This document shows, piece after piece, positions 7,277 through 15,098 of a stretch of 29,071 nt of DNA (position 1 is the first letter of the stretch; each line of letters opens with the position of its first letter). The notes under the pieces were generated by a model, which saw only the letters and a list, made by a program, of their open reading frames with translations, did no database searches and had not been told where the DNA came from. The translations under genes were made by a program, and so were the position numbers. Source of the DNA: CAZJHX01 sp964545715 (GTDB lineage Bacteria > Myxococcota_A > UBA9042 > GCA-2863065); the NCBI GenBank assembly GCA_964545715.1, contig CAZJHX010000136.1, forward strand, positions 1 through 29,071, written 5' to 3'.

Positions 7277-8623
7277 CTACTCGCTCGGTGTGGCGTCGGC
7301 TTTCGGCGACGCGCAGTCGTTGTTGATCCAGTCCGCCAGCGTCGAAAGCTGATCCGCCTCCAGGATGTCCAGGTGGCTGTCCGCCTCCACCGCGGTCTCG
7401 CCCTTGACCTTCAGGTACAGGTACGACTTGCTCGAGTCACCGGGGCGAATCAGATAGAACTTGTCGTCCTGTACAGCCTTCACGCCCACAGTCGCAGCCA
7501 CGAAGTCATCGCTGAGGTCCAGGCAACCGGCCGCGTCCGTCGCGTCGTGGCAGCCGGCGGTGGCGCACTTGGCTTCGATGCCCTGCTTGATCTCGGCAAA
7601 CTGGGTCGCCCATGCGTCCGGGTCCTCGCACTCCAGCACGTCGGGGGTCGCCGGCTCCGGGCACTCGTCCGGCGGTGGCTCTTCACCGCCAAGGCTTGTG
7701 ATCCACGCCTCGATCAGCGCGACCTTGTCCTCCGCCAGTCCGGTGGGTGAGCCCTGCGGCATGGGGCCGCCCACGTCGTCCTGCGCGCTGACCTTGCGCC
7801 ACAGCAGGCTGTTCTCGAAGTCACCGGGCACCACGCGCGTGAAGCCGTAACCGCCCTCGACGTCCACCAGGTTGCCGAGCGCCTTGCCCGGGTCCAGGTC
7901 CAGTCCGCCCAGCGAGCCGCCGTTGGTGTGGCAGCCGGCGCAGGCCGTCGAGAAGATCGCTTCCACCGGCTCGAAAGGATCGGCGTCGCCGATGTCATCG
8001 CCCGTATCGTCGCCAGTGCCCGTGTCGTCGCCGGTGCCCGTGTCATCGCCCGTGCCGGTGTCGTCGCCGGTGCCGGTGTCGTCGCCGGTATCGTCGCCCG
8101 TATCGGTGCCGTTGGCGCACTCGGGCAGCGAGTTGATCCACGCCTCGATGATCGCGCGGTCCTCTTCGCCCAGCCCGTCCGGCGAACCCAGCGGCATTGG
8201 TGAGCCGACCGATGCGTCACCGATGACCTTCAGATACAGCAGGCTGTTGGCGGGATCCCCGGCCACGACACGAATCCAGTCGGGGTACAGGCCGCTGGCC
8301 GCGGTGTTGACCGTGTTGGCCAACGCCACGTTGGCGTCCAGCTTCAAATCGCCCGAGACGCCGCCGCTGGTGTGGCAGCCCGGCCCGGAGCAGGCGTTGG
8401 CAAAGATGTCCGAGACGTCCTGGGGCAGCGGCTCGATCTCGCAGCCCGGGTCGCCCGTGTCGGTGGTCCCGGCCGTATCGGTCGTCCCGGTGTCGGCCTG
8501 TGCGATGGGTTCGAACAGCGCGTGATCACCCAGCTCGGTGCACGCACCGGCCACGATCGCAAAAAAACATAGACCGAGCACGCGCAGGGCGCACGCGGTC
8601 TGACTCCCGACTCCTACTTGCAT
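7277..8623 (-). CDS. Lipoprotein with three cytochrome-c-like domains and GDDTGT linker
   Basis: 448 residues from ATG 8623. The track-length extension to 9151 is antisense to the next gene and is rejected. Lipobox VAGAC places the lipid on Cys28. There are three similar domains of about 100 residues. Each has a Cys/His motif near its start: CSGPGCH (Cys78, a CX4CH form), CAGCH (Cys228, canonical) and CATAGCH (Cys353, CX4CH). Domains 1 and 2 end with a PMPxGSPxGL segment that can supply the axial Met, then an IEAWI helix. Domain 3 lacks the MP motif. This layout resembles planctomycete/myxobacterial cytochrome-like domains. A low-complexity Asp/Thr/Gly linker separates domains 1 and 2. It is the first gene of the barrel and 13-haem cytochrome operon. 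It is likely outer-membrane-anchored, and I infer surface exposure. Confidence 0.88.
   Translation of the reverse strand: MQVGVGSQTACALRVLGLCFFAIVAGACTELGDHALFEPIAQADTGTTDTAGTTDTGDPGCEIEPLPQDVSDIFANACSGPGCHTSGGVSGDLKLDANVALANTVNTAASGLYPDWIRVVAGDPANSLLYLKVIGDASVGSPMPLGSPDGLGEEDRAIIEAWINSLPECANGTDTGDDTGDDTGTGDDTGTGDDTGTGDDTGTGDDTGDDIGDADPFEPVEAIFSTACAGCHTNGGSLGGLDLDPGKALGNLVDVEGGYGFTRVVPGDFENSLLWRKVSAQDDVGGPMPQGSPTGLAEDKVALIEAWITSLGGEEPPPDECPEPATPDVLECEDPDAWATQFAEIKQGIEAKCATAGCHDATDAAGCLDLSDDFVAATVGVKAVQDDKFYLIRPGDSSKSYLYLKVKGETAVEADSHLDILEADQLSTLADWINNDCASPKADATPSE
7996..8109 (-). repeat. 18-bp tandem repeats encoding GDDTGT linker
   Basis: Four to six near-identical units of the type GTGCCCGTGTCGTCGCCG (plus strand) encode TGTGDD/TGDD on the minus strand, flanked by degenerate copies. 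They form the linker between the first two cytochrome-like domains. Such arrays change length readily by slippage. Confidence 0.8.
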
Positions 8624-8631
8624 GGGTATCG

Positions 8632-8661
8632 ATGGTAGGGAAGCGGTCGTTATAGAGTCAA
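8632..8661 (-). promoter_or_regulatory. Candidate sigma-70 promoter of the cytochrome-barrel operon
   Basis: On the minus strand, -35 TTGACT (8661-8656), an 18-nt spacer and -10 TACCAT (8637-8632) lie upstream of ATG 8623, with 8 nt between the -10 and the start codon. Transcription would begin at or within a base or two of the ATG, giving a leaderless mRNA. This agrees with the absence of a Shine-Dalgarno. It lies in the 91-bp divergent gap shared with the Cys-rich lipoprotein gene. Confidence 0.5.
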
Positions 8662-8700
8662 CGCGACTGAGGAACATTTCTTTTATGTGTGCTGGAAGGG

Positions 8701-8706
8701 TAGAAT
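8701..8706 (+). promoter_or_regulatory. Candidate -10 element for the Cys-rich lipoprotein gene
   Basis: TAGAAT sits 8 nt before ATG 8715. No convincing -35 is seen 16-18 nt upstream. A GGAAGGG run at 8694-8700 lies too far from the ATG to act as a normal ribosome binding site, so a leaderless start is plausible. Confidence 0.35.
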
Positions 8707-8714
8707 CCTGCGCC

Positions 8715-11015
8715 ATGAAATCCATTGTTGCAGTGGCTGCGTGCCTTTTGGTGTTCGGGTGTTCGGATGGCGATCCGAGCGGCCCGTCCCTGGATACGAT
8801 CACCGGCACGGGCGGCGGCGGCGACCGCGACGGCGGGACATCGGACGATACCGGCGTCGACACCACCGACGACACCGACACGGACGACACCGACACCGTC
8901 GGCACGGGCACGGACGACACCGGCACCGGCACGTCCGACACGACCGATACGACGGGTACGTCCGACACGACGGATACGACCGACACGACGGACACCACCG
9001 ACACCGGCGACGACGGCTGCGAGAGCGACGAAGACTGCCTGGAGCAGGTCGGCGATCTCGGTCCGTGCCAGGTGCCGATCTGCGAGGACGGCGAGTGCTT
9101 CCTGGACGGGGTGCCCAACACGACGCCCTGCGACGACGACAACCTGTGCACCAGCGAGGATCAGTGCGTCAACGGGCAATGCACGGGCGTCCAGAAGGAC
9201 TGCGACGACAACAACCCGTGCACTGAAGACCACTGCGTGGATGTGCTTGGGGAGTGCAACTACGAGGCGCTCTTCGACACCGACTGCGACGACGGCAACC
9301 CGTGCACGGGCCCCGATGTCTGTCAGAACGGCGAGTGCACGACGACGCCGGGCGAGTGCCCGCCCTGCGAGACCAACGAGGACTGCGCGGCGCTGGACGA
9401 CGACGATCAGTGTAACGGCGACCTCGTATGCCAGGACGCTGAGTGCGTGACCGACCCGGTGACCGTCATCGACTGCTCCAAGATTCCGGTCAGCCCGTGC
9501 GAGGTGGCGTACTGCCTGCCCGAGGTCGGCGCCTGCGCCATCGCGGACAAGGAGGACGGTGAGGTCTGCGAGCCCGCGTCCCCGTGCAAGGCCAACGGCT
9601 GGTGCGCGGCGGGCACGTGCAAGGGGTCGCCGATCATGTGCGACGACGAAAACCCGTGCACCGAGGACTCCTGCGATGAGGCGACGGGCTGCAAGTTCGC
9701 GCCGGTCAACAACGTCGCCTGCGACGACGGCGACGTGTGCACGCTGGACGACACCTGCAAGGGCGGAGAGTGCAAGGGCGCCCTGCTGGCCGGCTGCGAC
9801 GACGACAACCCGTGCACCAACGACACGTGCGACCCGCTGACGGGCGGCTGTCTGTACACGAACAACACGCTGCCGTGCACCGACAACAACATCTGCACAA
9901 ACGGCGACATGTGCGCCGGCGGGACGTGCGTGCCCGGTCCGGAGGTGGAGTGCGATGACGACAACGAGTGCACGACCGACTCCTGCGACGCGGACGAGGG
10001 GTGCGTGGGCGAAACGGTCGACTGCAACGACAACAACCCGTGCACCATCGACATCTGCGACATCACGGAGGGCTGCCTGTACGAGCTGCCGGGCCAGGGC
10101 TGTATCTCGAACGAGGACTGCAGCGACAACATGGCGTGCACCCAGGACGTCTGCAACGAGTGCGGGTTCTGCGAGCACCCCGCCGTCAAATGTGAGCCCG
10201 AGAACGCCTGTCACTCGGCAGCCTGCCTCGAGCCGGGCGGCTGCGTCTCCACACCGCTGAGCGGCGCGCCGTGCGACGACGGCGACGCGTGCACGGACGG
10301 CGACGTCTGTGAGATCGGCGAGTGCAAATCCGGCGCGAACACGTGCGACTTCGGGACGAAAGACAACCCGGCCAAGAGCTGCGCCCACCTCAAAGACGTC
10401 AACCCGGAGAAAGCCGACGGCGCCTACTGGATCGCGATCGGTGACAGCGTCATTCAGGTCTACTGCGAGATGGCGACGGCCGGGGGCGGCTGGACCCGCA
10501 TCGCGGTGATCAAGGCGGACGTCCCGATCTGCGCGTACACCGCCCAAGGCGCTGCGGCTGACATCCTGGGCGACCCGGGGGCGACCACCATTCTGGCGCC
10601 CGCTGACGTCGCCAAGCTCCCGTTCGGCAGCAAAGAGGTGCTGCTGGCGCCATCGACCGGCAGCCACGCCGTGCTGACGTCGGCCAACGCCGGGTGGAGC
10701 TGGGCCAACATTGCGTCCGGCGTGATCAACGCGTCCAACGTCGCGGATTACGGCATTACAGCGGCCGTGAACGGTGCGGCGGCGGCGGCCGTCGAGTCGG
10801 TGCCGACAGCGCCCTCACTCAAGGGTCCGGCGCTGCTGGGGTGGTCGTCCGGCGGCGGCAGCAGCTACGGCATCTTCATCGGGACCGGCAGCCAGGTCAC
10901 CGGCACGTTCGCCCAGGACGACGCGTGCGCGGCCGCCGTCTACAAGGGCTGGTGGACGGGTAACCTGTTCCCGCCCAGCACATGGAGCACTGCAGGCGAG
11001 ATCTTCATTCGGTAG
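8715..11015 (+). CDS. Cys-rich repeat lipoprotein with C-terminal fibrinogen-like domain
   Basis: 766 residues from ATG 8715, giving lipobox LVFGC (Cys16). The in-frame start at 8622 would bury the signal. Residues about 35-97 are an Asp/Thr/Gly linker (many DT and DTT units). Residues about 98-545 hold roughly ten Cys-rich modules with CDDxNPCTxDxCD cores, which resemble Myxococcota disulfide-rich repeats. From about 548 onward there is a fibrinogen-C-like start: KSCAHLKDVNPEKADGAYW, then VYCEMATAGGGWTRI, the motif by which eukaryotic fibrinogen-related domains are recognised. A Ser/Gly/Ala-rich region follows, ending in WSTAGEIFIR. I infer a surface adhesin or carbohydrate/protein-binding lipoprotein. 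No protease or hydrolase motif is seen. It is divergent from the cytochrome operon and 48 bp ahead of the HEAT lipoprotein gene. Confidence 0.88.
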   Translation: MKSIVAVAACLLVFGCSDGDPSGPSLDTITGTGGGGDRDGGTSDDTGVDTTDDTDTDDTDTVGTGTDDTGTGTSDTTDTTGTSDTTDTTDTTDTTDTGDDGCESDEDCLEQVGDLGPCQVPICEDGECFLDGVPNTTPCDDDNLCTSEDQCVNGQCTGVQKDCDDNNPCTEDHCVDVLGECNYEALFDTDCDDGNPCTGPDVCQNGECTTTPGECPPCETNEDCAALDDDDQCNGDLVCQDAECVTDPVTVIDCSKIPVSPCEVAYCLPEVGACAIADKEDGEVCEPASPCKANGWCAAGTCKGSPIMCDDENPCTEDSCDEATGCKFAPVNNVACDDGDVCTLDDTCKGGECKGALLAGCDDDNPCTNDTCDPLTGGCLYTNNTLPCTDNNICTNGDMCAGGTCVPGPEVECDDDNECTTDSCDADEGCVGETVDCNDNNPCTIDICDITEGCLYELPGQGCISNEDCSDNMACTQDVCNECGFCEHPAVKCEPENACHSAACLEPGGCVSTPLSGAPCDDGDACTDGDVCEIGECKSGANTCDFGTKDNPAKSCAHLKDVNPEKADGAYWIAIGDSVIQVYCEMATAGGGWTRIAVIKADVPICAYTAQGAAADILGDPGATTILAPADVAKLPFGSKEVLLAPSTGSHAVLTSANAGWSWANIASGVINASNVADYGITAAVNGAAAAAVESVPTAPSLKGPALLGWSSGGGSSYGIFIGTGSQVTGTFAQDDACAAAVYKGWWTGNLFPPSTWSTAGEIFIR
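8836..9012 (+). repeat. Low-complexity Asp/Thr-coding repeat
   Basis: Imperfect tandem GACACGACC/GACACCGAC triplet-pair units encode DT, DTT and DTG runs just after the lipid-anchor Cys. This acts as a flexible tether and is rich in possible O-linked sites. It mirrors the linker in the divergent cytochrome lipoprotein gene. Confidence 0.75.
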
Positions 11016-11063
11016 TGCGCCGGGCGCTAACGCGGCGCGACATCGTGTGTTATCACCCCACCC

Positions 11064-12503
11064 ATGAGATCGGCACATCACTGGTTTGTGGTCTTTGCGG
11101 CGCTCTCCCTGGCGCTTGCGGCGGGTTGTAAGCGAAACACGGGTGCGCGGGTGGTAAAGGCCCCCGGCGGCGGCACCAACGAAGAGGGCCCCGACGACGA
11201 GGAGCAGGGTGTCGGCGGCGGTGGCGGCACGGACCCGATCGTGGCGTTTTCGGTCAATGACGAGGCGCGGGCGACGGCGATGGAGGATGCCTTCCAGTCG
11301 CTGATTCGCGGGGACCTGACCGGCGTGCCCAAGACGCTGGAGCTCGGCGCGGACATGAAAGAGGTGGTCACCAAGGCCATCGAGTCGGAGAACGTCAACG
11401 CCGTGATCGGCGCGCTGAAAGTGCTTCAAAAGGTGGACGAGGGCGACTACACGGGCCTGATCGTCAAGGCGCTGGATTACTCGGCGACCAGCGTGCGCAT
11501 GCAGGCGCTGGATACCGTGGCGACGCGCGGGATCCAGGGTGCCGCGCCCAAAGTGGTGGCCCTGCTGACGGACGACGAGCTGGAGGTGCGGGCCACGGCG
11601 TGCGATGCGCTGGCCGACCTGAAGGGCGCCGACGAGGCGCGGCTGGCGGCGCTGGCCGAGCGGCTGAGCGACGACGAGGACGTGGTGCGCGCCAGCTGTT
11701 CGGCGGCGTTTGCGGGCGCGGCGCAGGCGGATAAGTGGAAGGAGAAGGTGGCCAAGCTCCTGCTGTCGCAGAGCGTGGCGTCACGCGAGGGTGCGCTGCG
11801 GGTGCTGTCGCAGTGGAGAGACGAGACGTCCTTTGACCTGATCCGCGGGCGCCTGTCCGACGCGGAGCCGCGCGTGGTGGCGGCGGCGCTGGCAGCCGTG
11901 GCGCCGTTTGCGGACTCAGCCACGGTCAAAGAGGTGCAGCGCTTCGTCAAGGACGAGCGGATGTCGGTGCGGCTGGAGGCGGTGGCCGCTCTAGAGCAGC
12001 TGCCCAAGGACGAGGTGCGCAACCTGGTCTACGAGTCGCTGAAGGACCGGGAGCCGACGGTGCGGGTCGAGGCCGCCAGCCAGCTGTCGCGGTACCCAGA
12101 GGATCCGGAGACCATCATTCGCCTGCACGCGCTGCTGCGCGACGAGAACGTTGGGGTTCGGGATGCGGCGGCGTTGGCCCTGCTGGAGCTGGGCAACCCG
12201 CGGTCTTTTCAACCCGTGCTGGACCGCCTGGAGGACGAGGCGGACGCCATGGTGCTGGCGGACCTGATCGACGTGCTGGCCAAGGCCGCCCCGAAGAAGG
12301 CCGTGCCGCATCTGATCGACCGGCTGGACAAGGCGCGCGGCAAAGAGAAGGCGCGCATCGCGATCAACCTGGGCAAGCTCACCGGCCAGGAGCTGCCGCT
12401 GGAGTCGGCGAAGTGGCGCGAGTGGTACGACAAGTCCAAGGGCGCGCCGGGAACTGGCGCCGAGGCCGGCACCGGCGACACGGGCGGCACCGGGACCGAG
12501 TAG
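11064..12503 (+). CDS. HEAT-repeat lipoprotein
   Basis: 479 residues; lipobox ALAAGC places the lipid on Cys22. A Gly/Asp/Glu-rich tether (about 30-55) precedes a continuous alpha-alpha solenoid. Repeating helices of the HEAT/PBS-lyase type are clear, for example VRMQALDTVATRG, VRATACDALADLKG, VRASCSAAFAGAA, VRLEAVAALEQL, VRVEAASQLSRYP and VRDAAALALLELG, about ten repeats over residues 90-440. The tail is Gly/Thr/Glu-rich. HEAT solenoids are protein-binding scaffolds, so I infer an envelope adaptor. There is no Shine-Dalgarno; a TATCAC element 7 nt before the ATG may be the -10 of a leaderless transcript. It ends 3 bp from the convergent GT2 gene. Confidence 0.88.
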   Translation: MRSAHHWFVVFAALSLALAAGCKRNTGARVVKAPGGGTNEEGPDDEEQGVGGGGGTDPIVAFSVNDEARATAMEDAFQSLIRGDLTGVPKTLELGADMKEVVTKAIESENVNAVIGALKVLQKVDEGDYTGLIVKALDYSATSVRMQALDTVATRGIQGAAPKVVALLTDDELEVRATACDALADLKGADEARLAALAERLSDDEDVVRASCSAAFAGAAQADKWKEKVAKLLLSQSVASREGALRVLSQWRDETSFDLIRGRLSDAEPRVVAAALAAVAPFADSATVKEVQRFVKDERMSVRLEAVAALEQLPKDEVRNLVYESLKDREPTVRVEAASQLSRYPEDPETIIRLHALLRDENVGVRDAAALALLELGNPRSFQPVLDRLEDEADAMVLADLIDVLAKAAPKKAVPHLIDRLDKARGKEKARIAINLGKLTGQELPLESAKWREWYDKSKGAPGTGAEAGTGDTGGTGTE

Positions 12504-12506
12504 GTA

Positions 12507-13208
12507 CTACAGCTTCGCGAACCTCAGCTTCCAAACGCCGATCGCCGCCTCGCGGAAGATGTCGCCGCTCATCTTGGACACGCCCTCGGTGCGGTCCGGA
12601 AAGATGATCGGCACCTGGCCCACACGCAGGCCGGCCCGATGGGCGCGATACGTCAGCTCGATTTGAAAGCCGTAGCCGACGGCCATAATGCCGTCGAGAT
12701 CGATGGTCTCCAGGGCGTTGCGGCGAAAGCACTTGAAGCCGCCCGTCAAATCCGGGAACGGCAGGCCCAGGACCATGCGGGCGTACAGGTTGCCGCCGCG
12801 GCTGATCAGCTGACGAGAGAGCGGCCAGTTCTCGGTGCCGCCGCCCGGCATATAGCGGCACCCGAGCACCACATCGTGGGTCTCGGCGACGCGCAGAAAG
12901 TCGGGCAGAAAGCGCGGCTGGTGACTGAAGTCTGCGTCCATCTCGAAGACAAACTGGTAGTCGCGCGCCAGGGCCCACTTGAAGCCGTGAATGTAGGCGG
13001 TGCCCAGCCCCAGCTTGCCGGTGCGATGCTCCACGTGGATGCGCTCGTCCTTAGCGGCCAGGCCGTCGGCGATGTCGCCGGTGCCGTCGGGGCTGCCGTC
13101 GTCGATCACCAAGATGTGCGCGTTCGGCAGCTTGGTGTGCGCGGCGGCGATGATCTTGGCCAGGTTCTCTTTCTCGTTATAGGTCGGGATGATGATCAGG
13201 ACAGACAT
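12507..13208 (-). CDS. Polyprenol monophosphomannose synthase-like glycosyltransferase (GT2)
   Basis: 233 residues, the size of the short soluble DPM1/Ppm1-type enzymes that transfer mannose from GDP-mannose to polyprenyl phosphate. Motifs in order: VLIIIPTYNEKENL, LVIDDGSPDGTGDIA, LGLGTAYIHGFKWAL, EMDADFSHQP (metal-binding DxD region), VLGCRYMPGG, and VGYGFQIELTYRAHRAG near the C-terminus. There is no C-terminal membrane segment. It is coupled to the acyl-CoA ligase gene by a one-base TGATG junction, so the pair is translated together. A role in lipid-linked sugar supply for protein or lipid glycosylation is inferred; another polyprenyl-phosphate sugar is possible. Confidence 0.9.
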   Translation of the reverse strand: MSVLIIIPTYNEKENLAKIIAAAHTKLPNAHILVIDDGSPDGTGDIADGLAAKDERIHVEHRTGKLGLGTAYIHGFKWALARDYQFVFEMDADFSHQPRFLPDFLRVAETHDVVLGCRYMPGGGTENWPLSRQLISRGGNLYARMVLGLPFPDLTGGFKCFRRNALETIDLDGIMAVGYGFQIELTYRAHRAGLRVGQVPIIFPDRTEGVSKMSGDIFREAAIGVWKLRFAKL

Positions 13209-14998
13209 CAGTAGCGCTCGGTGTAGAAGGACTCCAGGAGGTCCTTGTGCTTTGCGGTGACGATCTTGCGCCGGACCTTCATGGTCGGGGTCAATTCGCC
13301 GCCCTGGGTGGTGAAGTCGCTGTCGAGGATAGCGAATTTGCGTATCGCCTCATAGGAGGCCATCGCGGCGTTGTTCTCCTGCACGACCGCCTCGATCAGC
13401 TTGTAGATCTCAGGGTGGCGCGACAGCTCTGCGCGTGACTCGGCCTTCAGACCGCGCTCGGCTGCCCATTGTCGCGTCGTCTCCAGGTCCAGCGTAATGA
13501 GCGCGGTGAGATAGTCGCGCGCGTCGCCATGCACCATGGCGTGCGCGACATAACGGCAGCTGGTCAGCTGGTTCTCAATGTTTTGCGGCGCGACGTTCTT
13601 GCCGCCCTTGGTGACGATGATGTTCTTCTTGCGGTCGGTGATGCGCAAAAAGCCGTGCTCGTCGACCTCGCCGATGTCGCCGGTGTGGAACCAGCCGTCC
13701 TTGTCCAGGACGGCAGCGGTCGCGTTGGCGGCCTTGTAGTAGCCGCGCATGATATTGGGCCCGCGGATCAGGATCTCGCCGTCCTTGGCAAAGCGCGTCT
13801 CCACCCCGTGAAACGGCGTGCCGACGGTGCCGAACTTGAGTGAGCCGGGGCGATTGGCGTGCGTGGCGGCGGTGGTCTCGGTGAGGCCGTAGCCCTCCAG
13901 CACCTCCAGGCCAAAGCCAAAGAAGAACCGGCTGACGGCGGGCGCCAGGGCGGCCTGGCCTGAGATCAAGAACCGGATCTGGCCGCCGAACAGGTCCTGC
14001 ACATGGCGACCGATCAGGCGTATGGCCGTGTCGTGCTTGAGCTTCAGTCCACCGACGGGCTCTCGCCCGCGATCCCATTGCGCGCAGACGTCTTCGCCCA
14101 CATCCCGCGCCCAGTCGAAGAGGCGCCGATGAAAGCCGCCGCGTGCCTGGGCCTGGGCGATAACGCGGTTGTAGATCTGCTCGTAAAGACGGGGGACGCC
14201 GGCGAAAAACGTGGGCTTGATGACCTGCAGCGCGTCGGCCAGGCGCTCGTCAGCCTCGGCGAAAGCGGTGACGCCGCCACAGCGGATGAAGCCGGCATAC
14301 AGCACACGGGCAAAGATGTGCGCCAGCGGCAGCACCAGCAGCTGCACGTCGTCGGGCGCCAGGCCGAGCTCTTGGACCGTCTCGCACTCCCAGGCAAAGT
14401 TGCCGTGGGTGAGCACGACGCCCTTGGGGTGCCCGGTCGTCCCGGAGGTGTAGACGATGGTGGCGACAGAGTCGCGCGTGAGGCTGGCGGAGCGGCCCAG
14501 CATCTCGACGCGCAGGGCCTCGTCGTCGCCCATGGCAAGCAGCTCTTCAAAGCTGATGCACCAACTGTCGTGACCAACGCAGCCCACCGTGATGACCCGG
14601 TCGATGGTGCCAAGCTGATCACGATGGGCGTACAGATCGGTGAGATGCTCGATGTCCTCGACGAACACGACCCGGGCCTCGGAGTTGTTCAGGATCCAGG
14701 CACAGCGCTCGGCGGGCTCGGACGGATAAATCGGCACCGTCACCGCGCCGGCCGTCATGATTCCCAGGTCGGAGACAACCCACTCGTAGCGCGTCTCGGA
14801 CAGGATGGCGGCTTTGTCGCCGGGACCGACGCCAAGCGCGATCAAACCGGCCGCCACGCGGCGCGACATATCGCTCCACTGCTGCCAGGTTACAGACACC
14901 CAGCCGTCATCAGCGACGTACTTGAGAGCCGTGGAGTGGCGTGAAGCTTCGACCCTCTGGTCGAACATCTGGACAAAGGTTTTAGCGCCGTTGGCCAT
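13208..14998 (-). CDS. Long-chain acyl-CoA synthetase (AMP-forming ligase)
   Basis: 596 residues from ATG 14998, with Shine-Dalgarno TGGAG six bases upstream. The in-frame extension to 15358 overlaps the divergent PBP gene and is rejected. The AMP-binding P-loop VYTSGTTGHPKGVVLTHGN, the YGLTETTAAT motif, DGWFHTGDIGEVDEHGFL and RKKNIIVTKGGKNVAPQNIEN are all present, as in FAA1/FadD-type long-chain fatty acid CoA ligases (COG1022), and length is normal. It activates fatty acids through acyl-adenylate to acyl-CoA at the cytoplasmic membrane face. Its stop TGA overlaps the ATG of the GT2 gene. The pairing with a polyprenyl-phosphate mannosyltransferase suggests lipid or glycolipid metabolism, but may only be genomic packing. 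Confidence 0.93.
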   Translation of the reverse strand: MANGAKTFVQMFDQRVEASRHSTALKYVADDGWVSVTWQQWSDMSRRVAAGLIALGVGPGDKAAILSETRYEWVVSDLGIMTAGAVTVPIYPSEPAERCAWILNNSEARVVFVEDIEHLTDLYAHRDQLGTIDRVITVGCVGHDSWCISFEELLAMGDDEALRVEMLGRSASLTRDSVATIVYTSGTTGHPKGVVLTHGNFAWECETVQELGLAPDDVQLLVLPLAHIFARVLYAGFIRCGGVTAFAEADERLADALQVIKPTFFAGVPRLYEQIYNRVIAQAQARGGFHRRLFDWARDVGEDVCAQWDRGREPVGGLKLKHDTAIRLIGRHVQDLFGGQIRFLISGQAALAPAVSRFFFGFGLEVLEGYGLTETTAATHANRPGSLKFGTVGTPFHGVETRFAKDGEILIRGPNIMRGYYKAANATAAVLDKDGWFHTGDIGEVDEHGFLRITDRKKNIIVTKGGKNVAPQNIENQLTSCRYVAHAMVHGDARDYLTALITLDLETTRQWAAERGLKAESRAELSRHPEIYKLIEAVVQENNAAMASYEAIRKFAILDSDFTTQGGELTPTMKVRRKIVTAKHKDLLESFYTERY

Positions 14999-15060
14999 AC
15001 TAGCTCCAAGGCTAGCACAGTCGATCCGGCCTGTGGATAGCTTGCAGTGCAGCGATTTTG

Positions 15061-15089
15061 TTGCCTGCCGCTCAAGCCGCGAATAGCAT
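15061..15089 (+). promoter_or_regulatory. Candidate promoter of the PBP gene
   Basis: TTGCCT (15061-15066) and TAGCAT (15084-15089) are separated by 17 nt. The -10 lies 9 nt before ATG 15099. There is no Shine-Dalgarno, so the transcript may be leaderless. Confidence 0.42.
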
Positions 15090-15098
15090 CGGTCCACT

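Noticed and set aside
8624..9151. N-terminal extension of the cytochrome-like lipoprotein
   Set aside because: It would be a low-complexity Ser/Val stretch antisense to the Cys-rich lipoprotein gene and would hide a clear lipobox after ATG 8623.
8658..10667. Large minus-strand ORF opposite the Cys-rich lipoprotein
   Set aside because: Ala/Val/Arg-rich shadow produced by high-GC repetitive coding on the other strand; no signal, domain or ribosome site.
14999..15017. Repeated GCTAG near the acyl-CoA ligase start as an operator
   Set aside because: Only 5-6 bp, partly overlapping the Shine-Dalgarno and start region; expected often enough by chance.
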